DNA from: CADEDH01 sp039201605
GTDB lineage: Bacteria; Actinomycetota; Acidimicrobiia; Acidimicrobiales; SZUA-35
Direction of reading: 5' to 3'
Assembly (NCBI GenBank): GCA_039201605.1
Contig: JBCCRO010000004.1
Coordinates: 186,001-250,000, forward strand
Length of the DNA: 64,000 bases
Position 1 is the first letter of the stretch; every line of letters begins with the position of its first letter. Both the position numbers and the translations under genes were made by a program. The notes beneath the pieces were generated by a model, which was not told where the DNA came from, did no database searches, and worked only from the letters and a program-made list of their open reading frames with translations. Shown here one piece after another: positions 8,270 through 16,709 of this stretch.

Positions 8270-9727
8270 ATGGCCGCTGACCTGGACGCCCTCGACGCCC
8301 TCGACGCCACCGCCCACGCCCGGCTCATCGCCGATGGTGAGCTCTCGGCCCGGGAGGCGGTGCAGGCCGCCGTCGAGCGCATCGAGGCGCGCAACCCCAC
8401 GCTCAACGCCGTGATCTGGTCCGACCCGGAGGCGGCACTGGACGCCGCCGCCCGGTTCGACGCCGCCCGCAGGGCCGACGGCGATGATGGCCCGGGGGCG
8501 CCCTTCGCCGGGGTGCCGTTCCTGCTGAAGGACATCGGGGCCGATCAGGCCGGGCTCCCCCACTGGTCGGGCAACGGCGCCCTGCGGGACGCCGGCCACC
8601 GGTCCTCGGCCGACACCGAGCTCGGCCGTCGGTTCCGCGCCGCCGGACTGGTGACGATCGGCAAGACGAACCTGCCCGAGCTGGCCAGCGTGCCGGTCAC
8701 CCAGCCTCACGCTTTCGGCCCTACCCGTAACCCGTGGGACCTCGACCGCTCGCCGTCGGGATCGAGCGGTGGGGCGGCCGCCGCGGTCGCCGCCGGGCTC
8801 GTGCCCATCGCCCACGCCAACGATGGTGGCGGCTCCACCCGCCTCCCGGCCGCCTGGTGCGGCCTGGTCGGTCTGAAGCCGACTCGGGGTCGGGTACCGG
8901 TGCCGGAGATGATCTCCCGCTCGGTGGCCGAACTCGTCGTCACCCGCACCGTGCGGGACACCGCCCGCCTGCTCGACGCCGTTCACGGTGCCACCACCGC
9001 CGACCTGTACCGGGCGCCCGAGGGACCGGCCGACGGCTACGACCTGGGATCGACGAGGGTACCGCCGCTGCGGATCGGGTTGCTGACCACCGCCGGCCGC
9101 TACGAGGTCGACCCGTCCTGCCGGGATGCGGCCGAGGCGACCGCCGCCGTGCTCGAAGCTGCGGGCCATACCGTCGTCCCGCTGGGCGACGAGGTGCTGC
9201 TGGGCGAGCGGAGCGAGGTGAACGGTCGGCTGTGGATGTCGGCCCTGGCCCGCGAGGTCGACCGCCTCGGCGAGCTGGTCGGTCGCCCCCTGACGGCCGA
9301 CGAGGTGGAGCCCTACAACTGGACGGCGGCCGAGCGCGGTCGCGCCCTGTCCGCCGTCGAGTTGGTGGCGGCCCAGGAGGCCCAGCAGGCCTGGGTGGCG
9401 GCGGTCGACGCCTGGATGGGCCAGGTCGAGGTGTTGGTGACCCCGACCTGTCCGACCCCGGCCCAGCGCACGGCCGATCTCGAACCCCCGGTCGACGAGC
9501 CGTGGCGGATCGGTCGGGCCTACGGCCGCATCGGCGTGTTCACCATGCCGTTCAACGTCACCGGCCACCCGGCGATCTCGCTTCCCGTCGCCCACGATGA
9601 CGGGCTCCCGGTCGGGGTGCAGCTGGTGGCGGCCATGGGACGCGAGGACACGCTCCTGGCCCTGGCCCGACATCTGGAGGACGCCGTGCCGTGGCGCGAC
9701 CGGCGTCCCGACCTCAGCTACCGGTGA
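8270..9727 (+). CDS. Amidase (amidase-signature family)
   Basis: A 485-residue hydrolase of the Ser-cisSer-Lys amidase-signature family, which cleaves carboxylic amides. Lys87 lies in FLLKDIG, the glycine/serine-rich signature SPSGSSGGAAAAVAAG (161-176) supplies the cis-Ser, and the nucleophile candidate is Ser189 in NDGGGSTRLPA. Length and order fit the family. No signal peptide is seen, so it is probably cytoplasmic. ATG 8270 is 6 nt after TAGGGT, giving a leaderless transcript. The 3' end overlaps the convergent enoyl-CoA hydratase gene by 14 bases. The natural substrate is not predictable from sequence. Confidence 0.9.
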   Translation: MAADLDALDALDATAHARLIADGELSAREAVQAAVERIEARNPTLNAVIWSDPEAALDAAARFDAARRADGDDGPGAPFAGVPFLLKDIGADQAGLPHWSGNGALRDAGHRSSADTELGRRFRAAGLVTIGKTNLPELASVPVTQPHAFGPTRNPWDLDRSPSGSSGGAAAAVAAGLVPIAHANDGGGSTRLPAAWCGLVGLKPTRGRVPVPEMISRSVAELVVTRTVRDTARLLDAVHGATTADLYRAPEGPADGYDLGSTRVPPLRIGLLTTAGRYEVDPSCRDAAEATAAVLEAAGHTVVPLGDEVLLGERSEVNGRLWMSALAREVDRLGELVGRPLTADEVEPYNWTAAERGRALSAVELVAAQEAQQAWVAAVDAWMGQVEVLVTPTCPTPAQRTADLEPPVDEPWRIGRAYGRIGVFTMPFNVTGHPAISLPVAHDDGLPVGVQLVAAMGREDTLLALARHLEDAVPWRDRRPDLSYR

Positions 9728-10505
9728 AGTCGGGCGGTCGCTTCTCCACGAAGGCGGCGATGCCCTCCTGGCCGTCGTGGGTGGCCATCGAGGCGGCGAT
9801 CGTTGTCCCCTCGAACTCGCCCGCCTTCTCCAACGGCGACTCCATGCCCTCGTAGATCACCCGCTTGGCGTGGCCCAGGGCCCACGACGGCCCGTCGGCC
9901 AACCGCTGGGTCAACTCGGCGCAGGCGTCGTCCACCTCGTCGTCGGGGACGACCCGGTTGATCAGGCCCCACGACTCGGCCTCCTCGGCCGAGAGGACCC
10001 GGTTGGTGAGGGTGAGATCGAGCATGCGACGCAGCCCGATGTGGCGGGCCACGAAGTACGACGACGTGCCGTCGGGGGTCACCCCGGCCCGGGTGTAGGC
10101 CATGGTGAACTTGGCCGATTCGCCCGCCACCACCAGATCGAAGGCGCTGACGATCGAGAGACCGGCGCCGCCGGCGGCACCCTTGACCCCGGCCACGTAG
10201 GGCTTGGGGGTGCGGTTCATCTTGTAGATGGCGGCGTGGAAGTCGGTCAGCATGTCGGTGGCGAGCTTGGGCAGACCGTCACCGGCCTCGTGGAACAGCT
10301 TCAGATCACCGCCGGCACAGAACACCTTGCCCTCGGCGGTAACCGACACGGCCTTGACGGTGTCGTCGAACTCGATCTCGAGCGTGACCGCCCGCAGCTC
10401 GGCCGAGAACGTCGGGTTGACCGCGTTGGCACCCTCGGGACGGGCGAAGCGGACGTGGGCCACCCCGTCCCGCACCTCGTACCCGATCGTCGTCAGTTCC
10501 ATCAT
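9714..10505 (-). CDS. Enoyl-CoA hydratase/isomerase family protein
   Basis: A 263-residue crotonase-fold protein expected to hydrate or isomerise acyl-CoA thioesters. The oxyanion-hole region FCAGGDLKLF follows the GKVFCAGGD block, and the second block reads VKGAAGGAGLSIVSAFDLVVA. The catalytic Glu positions are partly replaced (AYTRAGVTPDGTSSYF), so hydratase activity as such is uncertain. Two tandem ATGs (10505 and 10502) follow a strong GGAGGA; I use 10505. It lies downstream of, and on the same strand as, the acyl-CoA ligase gene, 135 bases away, which suggests a shared acyl-CoA pathway, although a hairpin sits between them. Confidence 0.88.
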   Translation of the reverse strand: MMELTTIGYEVRDGVAHVRFARPEGANAVNPTFSAELRAVTLEIEFDDTVKAVSVTAEGKVFCAGGDLKLFHEAGDGLPKLATDMLTDFHAAIYKMNRTPKPYVAGVKGAAGGAGLSIVSAFDLVVAGESAKFTMAYTRAGVTPDGTSSYFVARHIGLRRMLDLTLTNRVLSAEEAESWGLINRVVPDDEVDDACAELTQRLADGPSWALGHAKRVIYEGMESPLEKAGEFEGTTIAASMATHDGQEGIAAFVEKRPPDFTGS

Positions 10506-10591
10506 TGCTCCTCCAAACTGTCCACGTTCCGTCTTCCTACCAGCCGAGCCAAGTCCGTCAGCGCCAGGCGGCCCGCACGACCCACGCCAGG

Positions 10592-10617
10592 CGGGTTGCC
10601 GGAAGTCCGGCAACCCG
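10592..10617. repeat. Perfect 12-bp-arm inverted repeat between ligase and hydratase genes
   Basis: CGGGTTGCCGGA, two bases, TCCGGCAACCCG. It lies 24 bases after the acyl-CoA ligase stop and 87 bases before the hydratase start. It could terminate the ligase transcript or act as an operator; no T-tract follows on either strand. Confidence 0.5.
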
Positions 10618-10640
10618 AGGATCGGGGGCGAAGCCACCGA

Positions 10641-12194
10641 TCACACGATGCGGCTGTCCTTCTTACCCCAGTACTCGTCCTTGAGGATGCGCTTGTAGAG
10701 CTTCCCGGTGGGCAGGCGGGGCAGCTCGTCCCGGAAGTCGATCGATCGGGGCACCTTGTAGCGGGCGATGTGCTCCTCGGCGTAGGCCAGCAGCTCCCGG
10801 GCGAACTCCTCGGACGGCTCGACGCCCTCCTCGGGCTGCACGACCGCCTTGACCTCCTCACCCAGGTCTTCGTTGGGGACACCGAAGACGGCGACGTCGG
10901 CGACCTTGGGGTGGACGATCAGACAGTCCTCGATCTCCTGGGGGTAGATGTTCACCCCGCCGGCGATGATCATGAACGCCTTGCGGTCGGTCAGGAAGAG
11001 GTAGCCGCCCTCGTTCACCATGCCCACGTCGCCCAGGGTCGACCAGTTGGGGTGCTCGGGATGGCGGGAACCCCGGGTCTTCTCCTCGTCGTTGTGGTAG
11101 CTGAAGGTCGGCTCGTCCCGCTCGAAGTAGATGGTTCCCGGCTCGTTCGGCGGGAGCTCCTCCCCCATCTCGTCGCAGATGCGGATGGCGCCGAGGATGG
11201 CCTTGCCGACGGTGCCGGGGTTGTCGAGCCAGTCCTGCGGGCTGCAGTACACGAAACCGTTCACCTCGGTGCCGGCGTAGTACTCGTGGATGACCGGCCC
11301 CCACAGGTCGAACATCTGCTTCTTCACCTCTACCGGGCACGGGGCGGCGGCGTGGACGGCCACCTGATGGCTGCTCCAGTCGTAGCCGGTGCGCTGCTCC
11401 TCGGGCAGCTTCAGCATGCGGGAGAACATCGTCGGCACCCACTGCGACATCGTGATCTTGTACTGGTCGATGTAGCGGAGGGCGAGCGCCGGGTCAAACT
11501 TCTCCATCACCACGACGGTGCCGCCGAGGGCCTGGATGCCGGTGGTGAAGCCGAGGGGGGCCGAGTGGTACATCGGTGCCGGCGACAGGTACACGGTGTC
11601 GGCGTTGGCCCCGAACAGGCCGCCGACGAGCATGGTGACGTTGTTGTGCTCGGCGTCGATCGAGTCGCCGCTGAGGGCCCGCTTGATGCCCTTTGGGCGG
11701 CCGGTGGTGCCGGAGCTGTAGAGCATGGCCTCGCCCCGAGGCTGCTCGGCCAGCGGCTCGGCCGGGTACTGGGCCACGGCGTCGTCGTAGGGCTCGAACC
11801 CGTCGACCGGACCGTCGACGGTGAGCAGGATCTTGCAGTCGGGGGCCATGGCCGGGATGGCGGCGGCCACGTCGGCCACCCCGGAGGAGACGAAGAGCGC
11901 CTGGGAGCCCGAGTCGTTGATGATGTAGGCCGCCTCGTCGGGCTGGAGGTACCGGTTGATCGTGGTGAAGTAGAGGCCGGACCGGACGGCGGCCCAGAAA
12001 CACTCGAAGTAGTGGATGTTGTTCTCCATGAAGATGGAGACGTGGTCGCCGGGCCGGAGACCGGCGGCGTGGAGCAGCTGGGCCAAGCGCCTCGACCGCT
12101 CCTCCAGCTCGGCGTAGGTCCGCTGTTCACCGCTGCCGGCCATGATCACGGCCGGCTTGTCGGGCGTGGTGTCTACGTAGCTACCGGGGTACAT
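10641..12194 (-). CDS. Acyl-CoA synthetase (AMP-forming)
   Basis: A 517-residue ANL-superfamily ligase that adenylates a carboxylic acid and transfers it to CoA. The P-loop YSSGTTGRPKGI lies near 165-176; downstream are YAGTEVNG (motif A5-like), the DVGMVNEGGYLFLTDRK block that binds the AMP ribose, and the C-terminal hinge and lysine region RLPTGKLYKRIL. It resembles FadD-type fatty-acid ligases of actinobacteria; chain length is unknown. ATG 12194 is preceded by AAGGGAGAG. It is divergent from the TSUP permease gene and upstream of the hydratase-like gene, which fits activation followed by beta-oxidation-type steps. Confidence 0.9.
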   Translation of the reverse strand: MYPGSYVDTTPDKPAVIMAGSGEQRTYAELEERSRRLAQLLHAAGLRPGDHVSIFMENNIHYFECFWAAVRSGLYFTTINRYLQPDEAAYIINDSGSQALFVSSGVADVAAAIPAMAPDCKILLTVDGPVDGFEPYDDAVAQYPAEPLAEQPRGEAMLYSSGTTGRPKGIKRALSGDSIDAEHNNVTMLVGGLFGANADTVYLSPAPMYHSAPLGFTTGIQALGGTVVVMEKFDPALALRYIDQYKITMSQWVPTMFSRMLKLPEEQRTGYDWSSHQVAVHAAAPCPVEVKKQMFDLWGPVIHEYYAGTEVNGFVYCSPQDWLDNPGTVGKAILGAIRICDEMGEELPPNEPGTIYFERDEPTFSYHNDEEKTRGSRHPEHPNWSTLGDVGMVNEGGYLFLTDRKAFMIIAGGVNIYPQEIEDCLIVHPKVADVAVFGVPNEDLGEEVKAVVQPEEGVEPSEEFARELLAYAEEHIARYKVPRSIDFRDELPRLPTGKLYKRILKDEYWGKKDSRIV

Positions 12195-12277
12195 GCACTC
12201 TCCCTTGAACAGCGTCCGGACACCCGTCGCCTCGACGGACCGGACTCGACATTAGGCAACCTCTGGTCGGCATGGCA

Positions 12278-12298
12278 GCAGGGATCCGTTTACCCTGC
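12278..12298 (+). promoter_or_regulatory. Inverted repeat overlapping a candidate -10 box upstream of the permease
   Basis: GCAGGG-9 nt-CCCTGC; its right arm overlaps TACCCT (12291-12296), a plausible -10 hexamer 40 bases before GTG 12336. The layout suggests an operator for the permease-kinase pair. No -35 element is convincing. Confidence 0.3.
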
Positions 12299-12335
12299 AA
12301 ATTGAGACAGCCGACCGGGACCGACGAGGGAGCAC

Positions 12336-13562
12336 GTGACCGCAGAGAACCGGCGTGTGAACGTGGCCGCCGACTTCCTGGCCGAGGCGGCGGAGGCCCG
12401 GGCGTCCTCCCAGCGGAACCGCAGTCGGCAGGCGCTGGCGCTCAGCGTGGCCATCGCCGTGGTGTGGCTGATCTTCGTGACCGTCAACGGCCACTGGCCC
12501 CGCGTGGTCGACCGGTGGGTCGCCGCCGTCACCATGATCTTCGGCTCGATCGTTGCCGGCTCCACCCCGCAGGGCGGCGGCGCCATCGCCTTCCCGGTCT
12601 TCACCAAAGTGCTGGACGTCCCGGCCACGGTGGCCCGTTCCTTCTCGCTGTCGATCCAGACGGTCGGGATGGGGGCGGCGGCCCTCTCGATCATCATCAG
12701 TGGGCGCCGCGTCGATTGGCAGGCCATCCGGGTCCTGGCCCCGGCGGCCGTGGTCGGCTTCCTGGGTGGTGCGTTCCTCCTCGGGAAGCCGGACGAGGTG
12801 TTCTGGCCTTCCACCCTCCCGGGCCCCTACGTCAAGGTCACCTTCACCATCGTGGTGGCCGCCATGGCGCTCCTGGTGTGGTTGTCGTCGCGATCGTGGG
12901 TGACCGAGAAGGTCGACATGCTCGACAACGGGTCGGCCCAGGCCTACTCGGTGCTCGTGGTGGCCGGCCTGGCCGGCGGTGTGGCTTCGTTCCTGGTCGG
13001 ATCCGGGGCCGACGTGTTCACCTACCTCGGCCTGGTCGCCCTCCTCGGCCTGTCGGCCGGTATCGGGGTGCCGACCAGCGTGGTCGTGATGGCGATCGTG
13101 TCGGCCGTCGGGTTCGGGTTGTTCGGCCTCATCGACGGTCAGCTGTCGATCACGTTGGTCGGCGATCAGGTGGTGGCCGTGGGCGGCGAAACGCTGGCCG
13201 AACCCCTCCCGGCCGACCGCTACGACCTCTACGGCCTGTGGTTGGCCGCGGCCCCCGTCGTCGGGTTCGGGGCCCCGCTGGGCTCGTGGCTGGCCTCCAA
13301 GGTCAGCGACCGCACCCTGGCCAAGGTCGTCGTCGGCCTGGCCAGCGCCGAGGTGCTGTCGACCATCGTCTTCCTCACCGAGCTCCGCACCGACCTGGCC
13401 CTGGCCGTCTACGGTGCGGTCGGCCTCACCCTCTTCTCCGCCGGTCTGGCCCTCGTCTTCCGGCGGCGCCACGAGTTGCTGGCCATCCCGCCCATCGACC
13501 CGACCCGGACCCTGCTCCCCCGACGGGCCACCCTCGACCACGAACGCCGCCTCGACGAATGA
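12336..13562 (+). CDS. TSUP (TauE/SafE-type) membrane permease
   Basis: A 408-residue integral membrane protein with about eight to nine hydrophobic segments. It carries the TauE/SafE half-repeat signature GSIVAGSTPQGGGAIAFPVFTKVL near residues 70-93 (split here only for description) and a second-half counterpart GGVASFLVGSGADVFTYLG. TSUP proteins move sulfite, sulfonates, sulfoacetate or other small organic anions. The N-terminal 35 residues are hydrophilic and cytoplasmic-looking. Start is GTG 12336 after GAGGGAG. The stop codon overlaps the start of a Ser/Thr kinase-FHA gene as ATGA, so the two are likely translated together. Confidence 0.85.
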   Translation: MTAENRRVNVAADFLAEAAEARASSQRNRSRQALALSVAIAVVWLIFVTVNGHWPRVVDRWVAAVTMIFGSIVAGSTPQGGGAIAFPVFTKVLDVPATVARSFSLSIQTVGMGAAALSIIISGRRVDWQAIRVLAPAAVVGFLGGAFLLGKPDEVFWPSTLPGPYVKVTFTIVVAAMALLVWLSSRSWVTEKVDMLDNGSAQAYSVLVVAGLAGGVASFLVGSGADVFTYLGLVALLGLSAGIGVPTSVVVMAIVSAVGFGLFGLIDGQLSITLVGDQVVAVGGETLAEPLPADRYDLYGLWLAAAPVVGFGAPLGSWLASKVSDRTLAKVVVGLASAEVLSTIVFLTELRTDLALAVYGAVGLTLFSAGLALVFRRRHELLAIPPIDPTRTLLPRRATLDHERRLDE

Positions 13563-14941
13563 AGACCTTCGCCAACTACCGGCTCGTCCGCGAGATGGCG
13601 GCCGGCAACCACGGGACGTTCCATCTGGCCCATCCTCCGGCCGATCTCGGTCTCGACCAGGACACGGTGGCGATCAAGATCCTCGATCGCCACGCCAGCG
13701 ACAACGAGTTCAAGCGGATGGCGGCCGAGCTCCAGATCCTGCTCGATCTCAACCACCCTCACCTGGTGCCCGTGCTCGACGCCGGCCACGATCAGGGGCG
13801 GCTGTACTACACCACGCCCTACTACCCCGATGGTGGCCTGGGCGCCGGTCCGGCCACCGACCCCCGGCTGGTGGCGACGGTGGTGGCCGATGCCGCCGAG
13901 GCGGTCCACGCCCTCCACGACCGGGGGGTGGCCCACCGTGACATCAAGCCGTCGAACATCCTGTTGGCCGACGGTCGGGGTCGCCTGGCCGACCTCGGGG
14001 TGGCCAACTACCTCGACGCCCGGTTCACGGCGACCGGGGCCCGCCCCGTCGGCACGCTGATCTACTCCGACCCCCGCCTGATCCACGGCGACTCCCCCGG
14101 TCGTTCCTCCGACATCTGGTCGTTGGGAGCGGCGCTGCACATGGCCCTGACCGGTCACTCGCTGATCGGCGAGATCCCCAACAGCCACCTGGCCGAGGCC
14201 ATCGAATACGTCCTGAACGCCGAGCCCCTGATCCACCCCTCGTGTCCACCGGCTCTGGCCGCCGTGATCGGACGGGCGGCCCAGGTCGACCGGCTCGATC
14301 GCCACCCGACGGCCGAGGAGTTCGCCGCCGAGTTGCGGGCCTTCGCCGCCGAGCCCGGCGCCGCCCCCCGGCTCAGCTCGCCCACCGCGGCCGTCGATGA
14401 CGACGAGGCGGCCAGCGGGTTCCCCCTGCACCGACGGGCCCCCACCCCCGACCTGGCGCCGTACGCCTACCCGATCCCGGTGATCGGGGCCCGCTCCGGG
14501 GCCGGTCACTTCAACCATCCCGAGGCCCGCCACTGTCGGGTCACCGGCCAACCACGGACCGAGGACGGCTCGTGGATCTCCGAACGCCGGACCCGACCAC
14601 CTCTCGGCGTCCTCGTGGACGACGAGGGGCGCAGCGTGGTCGTGCAGTGGGAGCTCGTCATCGGCCGCAAGACCGGGGTGGACCCGGCGGTGGCGGAGGG
14701 GACGGCGCAGGGCGTCGACCATCCCGACCAGGTCACGATGTCCCGGGTGCACGTGCGGATCGCGGTCGACGGCTGGGACGTGCGGGCGGTCGACGAGTCG
14801 AGCAATGGCACCGGGCTGCGCCGTGACGGCGAGACGACGCCCCTGCCGACCGGCGAGCCGGTGCCCCTGCGCAGCGGCGACCAGTTGATCGTCGAGGGTC
14901 GCACCTATCACTTCCACAGCACCGTCGACCGCACCCTCTGA
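13559..14941 (+). CDS. Soluble Ser/Thr protein kinase with C-terminal FHA domain
   Basis: A 460-residue protein. The kinase domain (about 7-270) has Lys40 in VAIKIL, the catalytic loop HRDIKPSN with Asp128, Lys130 and Asn133, and Asp145 in DLG. The glycine-rich loop is degenerate (MAAGNHGTF) and the usual APE motif is replaced by YSDPRL. A Pro/Ala-rich linker follows, then an FHA domain (about 350-455) with GRK, MSRVHV and SSNGTG, the phosphothreonine-binding signatures. No transmembrane helix is present, unlike PknB-type kinases. The start overlaps the permease stop as ATGA, so it may phosphorylate or bind that permease. Being kinase and phosphopeptide reader in one chain suggests self-recognition after autophosphorylation. 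Confidence 0.88.
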   Translation: MKTFANYRLVREMAAGNHGTFHLAHPPADLGLDQDTVAIKILDRHASDNEFKRMAAELQILLDLNHPHLVPVLDAGHDQGRLYYTTPYYPDGGLGAGPATDPRLVATVVADAAEAVHALHDRGVAHRDIKPSNILLADGRGRLADLGVANYLDARFTATGARPVGTLIYSDPRLIHGDSPGRSSDIWSLGAALHMALTGHSLIGEIPNSHLAEAIEYVLNAEPLIHPSCPPALAAVIGRAAQVDRLDRHPTAEEFAAELRAFAAEPGAAPRLSSPTAAVDDDEAASGFPLHRRAPTPDLAPYAYPIPVIGARSGAGHFNHPEARHCRVTGQPRTEDGSWISERRTRPPLGVLVDDEGRSVVVQWELVIGRKTGVDPAVAEGTAQGVDHPDQVTMSRVHVRIAVDGWDVRAVDESSNGTGLRRDGETTPLPTGEPVPLRSGDQLIVEGRTYHFHSTVDRTL

Positions 14942-14998
14942 GCGCGTCCGTCGCCCGGCCCGCGCTCGCCCCGGCCGGCCCGCGGCCGCTCGGGCGCC

Positions 14999-15859
14999 TC
15001 AGGCGGCGCCGATGATGGCCGAGGCGGTGATGGCGCCGGCGAGGCCCACCTGTTGCCAGCGGTTCATGCGTTCTTCGAGGAAGGCCCGGGCCAGGAGCAC
15101 GGTGGCGATCGGGTAGAGCGACGTCAGCACCGAGACGACGGCCAAGGGCACTCTGCTCGTGGCCCATAGAAAGGCGACGTTGGCCGCCGTGTCGAGGACG
15201 CCGACGGCCACAACCATCACCACCACCACCGGCGAGCGGAGCCAGGAGAAGGCGGCCGAGGCGCCATGGCGGCGGTGGGTGGCCAGCAGGTAGAGGGCGA
15301 GGCCGACCCCGGTGGCGAAGCGGGCGCTCACCACGGGCCACGGGGCCGACGCAGCGCTGGTGGCGTCGAGGAAGACGAAGAAGCCGCCGAAGCCGGCCCC
15401 GGCCAGGAGTGATTCACCGACGACAACTGCGGTGACCGGGGCCTCGCCCCCGGTCGGGGTGGAGCGCGAGACCAGAGCGATGGCGACCAGGGCCAGCACC
15501 AGTCCGGCGCCGACCGCCGCGCTCAGCCGTTCACCGATGACGAACCCCCACAGCGTCGGCACCACGGCGGCCGACACCGCCGTCACCGGGGCGACGACGT
15601 GCATCGGCCCGACGGCCAGCCGTCGATACAGGAACCACACACCGACGCCGCCCAGCAGGCCGCCGACGACACCGAGCAACAGATCGGTCATGGTCGCCGA
15701 CGCCCCGGTGGCCAATGCGAAGAGCAGGCTGCCGAGGAGGCCGACGATGTGGGAGCCGGCCACGACCTGGATCGCACGCAGGCGTTTGGCGGCCACACCG
15801 CCTATGAAATCCCCAGCGCCGAACATGGCCGCCGCAAGAAGGCTGACGACGACGGCCAT
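14999..15859 (-). CDS. EamA/DMT-superfamily permease
   Basis: A 286-residue protein with ten hydrophobic segments arranged as two five-helix EamA repeats (about 1-135 and 150-286). The second repeat ends in the family pattern YPIATVLLARAFLEERMNRWQQVGLAGAI. Such proteins export or import amino acids and other small metabolites; the substrate is unknown. The start at ATG 15859 has AAAGGA eight bases upstream. It is divergent from a Thr/Ser-rich anchored protein whose promoter lies in the 108-base gap, and convergent with the kinase gene. Confidence 0.85.
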   Translation of the reverse strand: MAVVVSLLAAAMFGAGDFIGGVAAKRLRAIQVVAGSHIVGLLGSLLFALATGASATMTDLLLGVVGGLLGGVGVWFLYRRLAVGPMHVVAPVTAVSAAVVPTLWGFVIGERLSAAVGAGLVLALVAIALVSRSTPTGGEAPVTAVVVGESLLAGAGFGGFFVFLDATSAASAPWPVVSARFATGVGLALYLLATHRRHGASAAFSWLRSPVVVVMVVAVGVLDTAANVAFLWATSRVPLAVVSVLTSLYPIATVLLARAFLEERMNRWQQVGLAGAITASAIIGAA

Positions 15860-15884
15860 GAGTCCTTTCGCCTGTTGAGAATGA

Positions 15885-15913
15885 CTGACAAAAGATACCG
15901 GTCTAAGTATCGT
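15885..15913 (+). promoter_or_regulatory. Candidate sigma-70-type promoter of the Thr/Ser-rich protein gene
   Basis: CTGACA (15885-15890), 17-base spacer, TATCGT (15908-15913). The local sequence is clearly AT-richer than its surroundings, and the predicted transcript starts about 50 bases before GTG 15968. Confidence 0.4.
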
Positions 15914-15967
15914 GTTGGGCGTTGTCGGCGTTTACCGGGGAGAGGATCCGGGGCAACGAGGTGGGAT

Positions 15968-16504
15968 GTGACCAGTAGAGAGCGTCAATGGATCGTGGCC
16001 GGGCTGTGCAGTGTCGCCCTCGTCGCGTCCGCCGTTGTCGCCTTCGACCGTTCTCGCCAGCCCATCGACGCCAGCGGTGATCCGGTGTTCGGCGTCACCG
16101 CAGGTGACGGCGAGCCCACCGCCACGAGCGCCGAGTCCGATCTCGAGGTGGCCGAGGAGACCAACACCACCCAGGGCCTGGTCACCGTCCCCCTCGGGCC
16201 GACCGCCAGCACCACGGCCCCGGTCGACGCCGTCCGCTCGCCCTCACCCAGCCCTCGCCCCACGGCGGCGCCGAACTCGGCTCCCACCACGCCGACGGTC
16301 GATACGACGCCGACCACCGAGGATTCCACCACGGTGACCGACCCGACCAGTAGCGAGACCTCGGAGACCTCCGAGACGACCGCCACCACCGAGGACACGA
16401 CGACGTCGAGTACCGACGAGGTGACCACCACCTCGGTCAGCCTCCCGATCGACACGCTGCCCACCCTTCCCCGACCGGGCCGCGGCGACAACGACGACGA
16501 CTGA
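15968..16504 (+). CDS. Membrane-anchored or secreted Thr/Ser/Pro-rich protein
   Basis: A 178-residue protein with no recognisable enzymatic domain. After a short basic N-terminus, one hydrophobic helix (about 8-25, IVAGLCSVALVASAVVAF) serves as a signal anchor or signal peptide. Everything after residue 30 is low-complexity: Ser/Pro-rich, then runs of Thr, Glu and Ser (for example TSETSETTATTED), ending in acidic DNDDD. This looks like an extended, possibly O-glycosylated, extracellular tail. GTG 15968 was chosen because the hydrophobic segment begins right after it and GAGGTGGGA lies upstream. Function unknown. Confidence 0.65.
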   Translation: MTSRERQWIVAGLCSVALVASAVVAFDRSRQPIDASGDPVFGVTAGDGEPTATSAESDLEVAEETNTTQGLVTVPLGPTASTTAPVDAVRSPSPSPRPTAAPNSAPTTPTVDTTPTTEDSTTVTDPTSSETSETSETTATTEDTTTSSTDEVTTTSVSLPIDTLPTLPRPGRGDNDDD

Positions 16505-16688
16505 TCCAGCCGCCCGTCGCAGGGGCTGGGCCGGACCGACGACCATCCACGATGGGGCGGTGCCGCAGGTGTCCGAGGCGCCCCACCGCTCGGTCCGAAC
16601 CGGCACGGCCACCACTCCGCTGAGGCTGCTCCGAAGCGGCCGACCGCTGCTCGGAAACCCGGTCGGCTTCGATCTCGTGCGGGTGCGG

Positions 16689-16709
16689 GTCCGGTCGCTA
16701 CGACCGGAC
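16689..16709 (-). terminator. 9-bp hairpin whose 3-nt loop is the TAG stop codon
   Basis: On the minus strand GTCCGGTCG-TAG-CGACCGGAC. The left arm encodes the last three residues of the esterase, the loop is its stop codon, and the right arm is the start of the 3' UTR. No T-tract follows. Confidence 0.45.

Noticed and set aside
7364..9673. Possible SDR fused to a 500-residue N-terminal extension
   Set aside because: The extension is a shadow of the amidase gene; the SDR proper starts at 8152 next to a -10 box.
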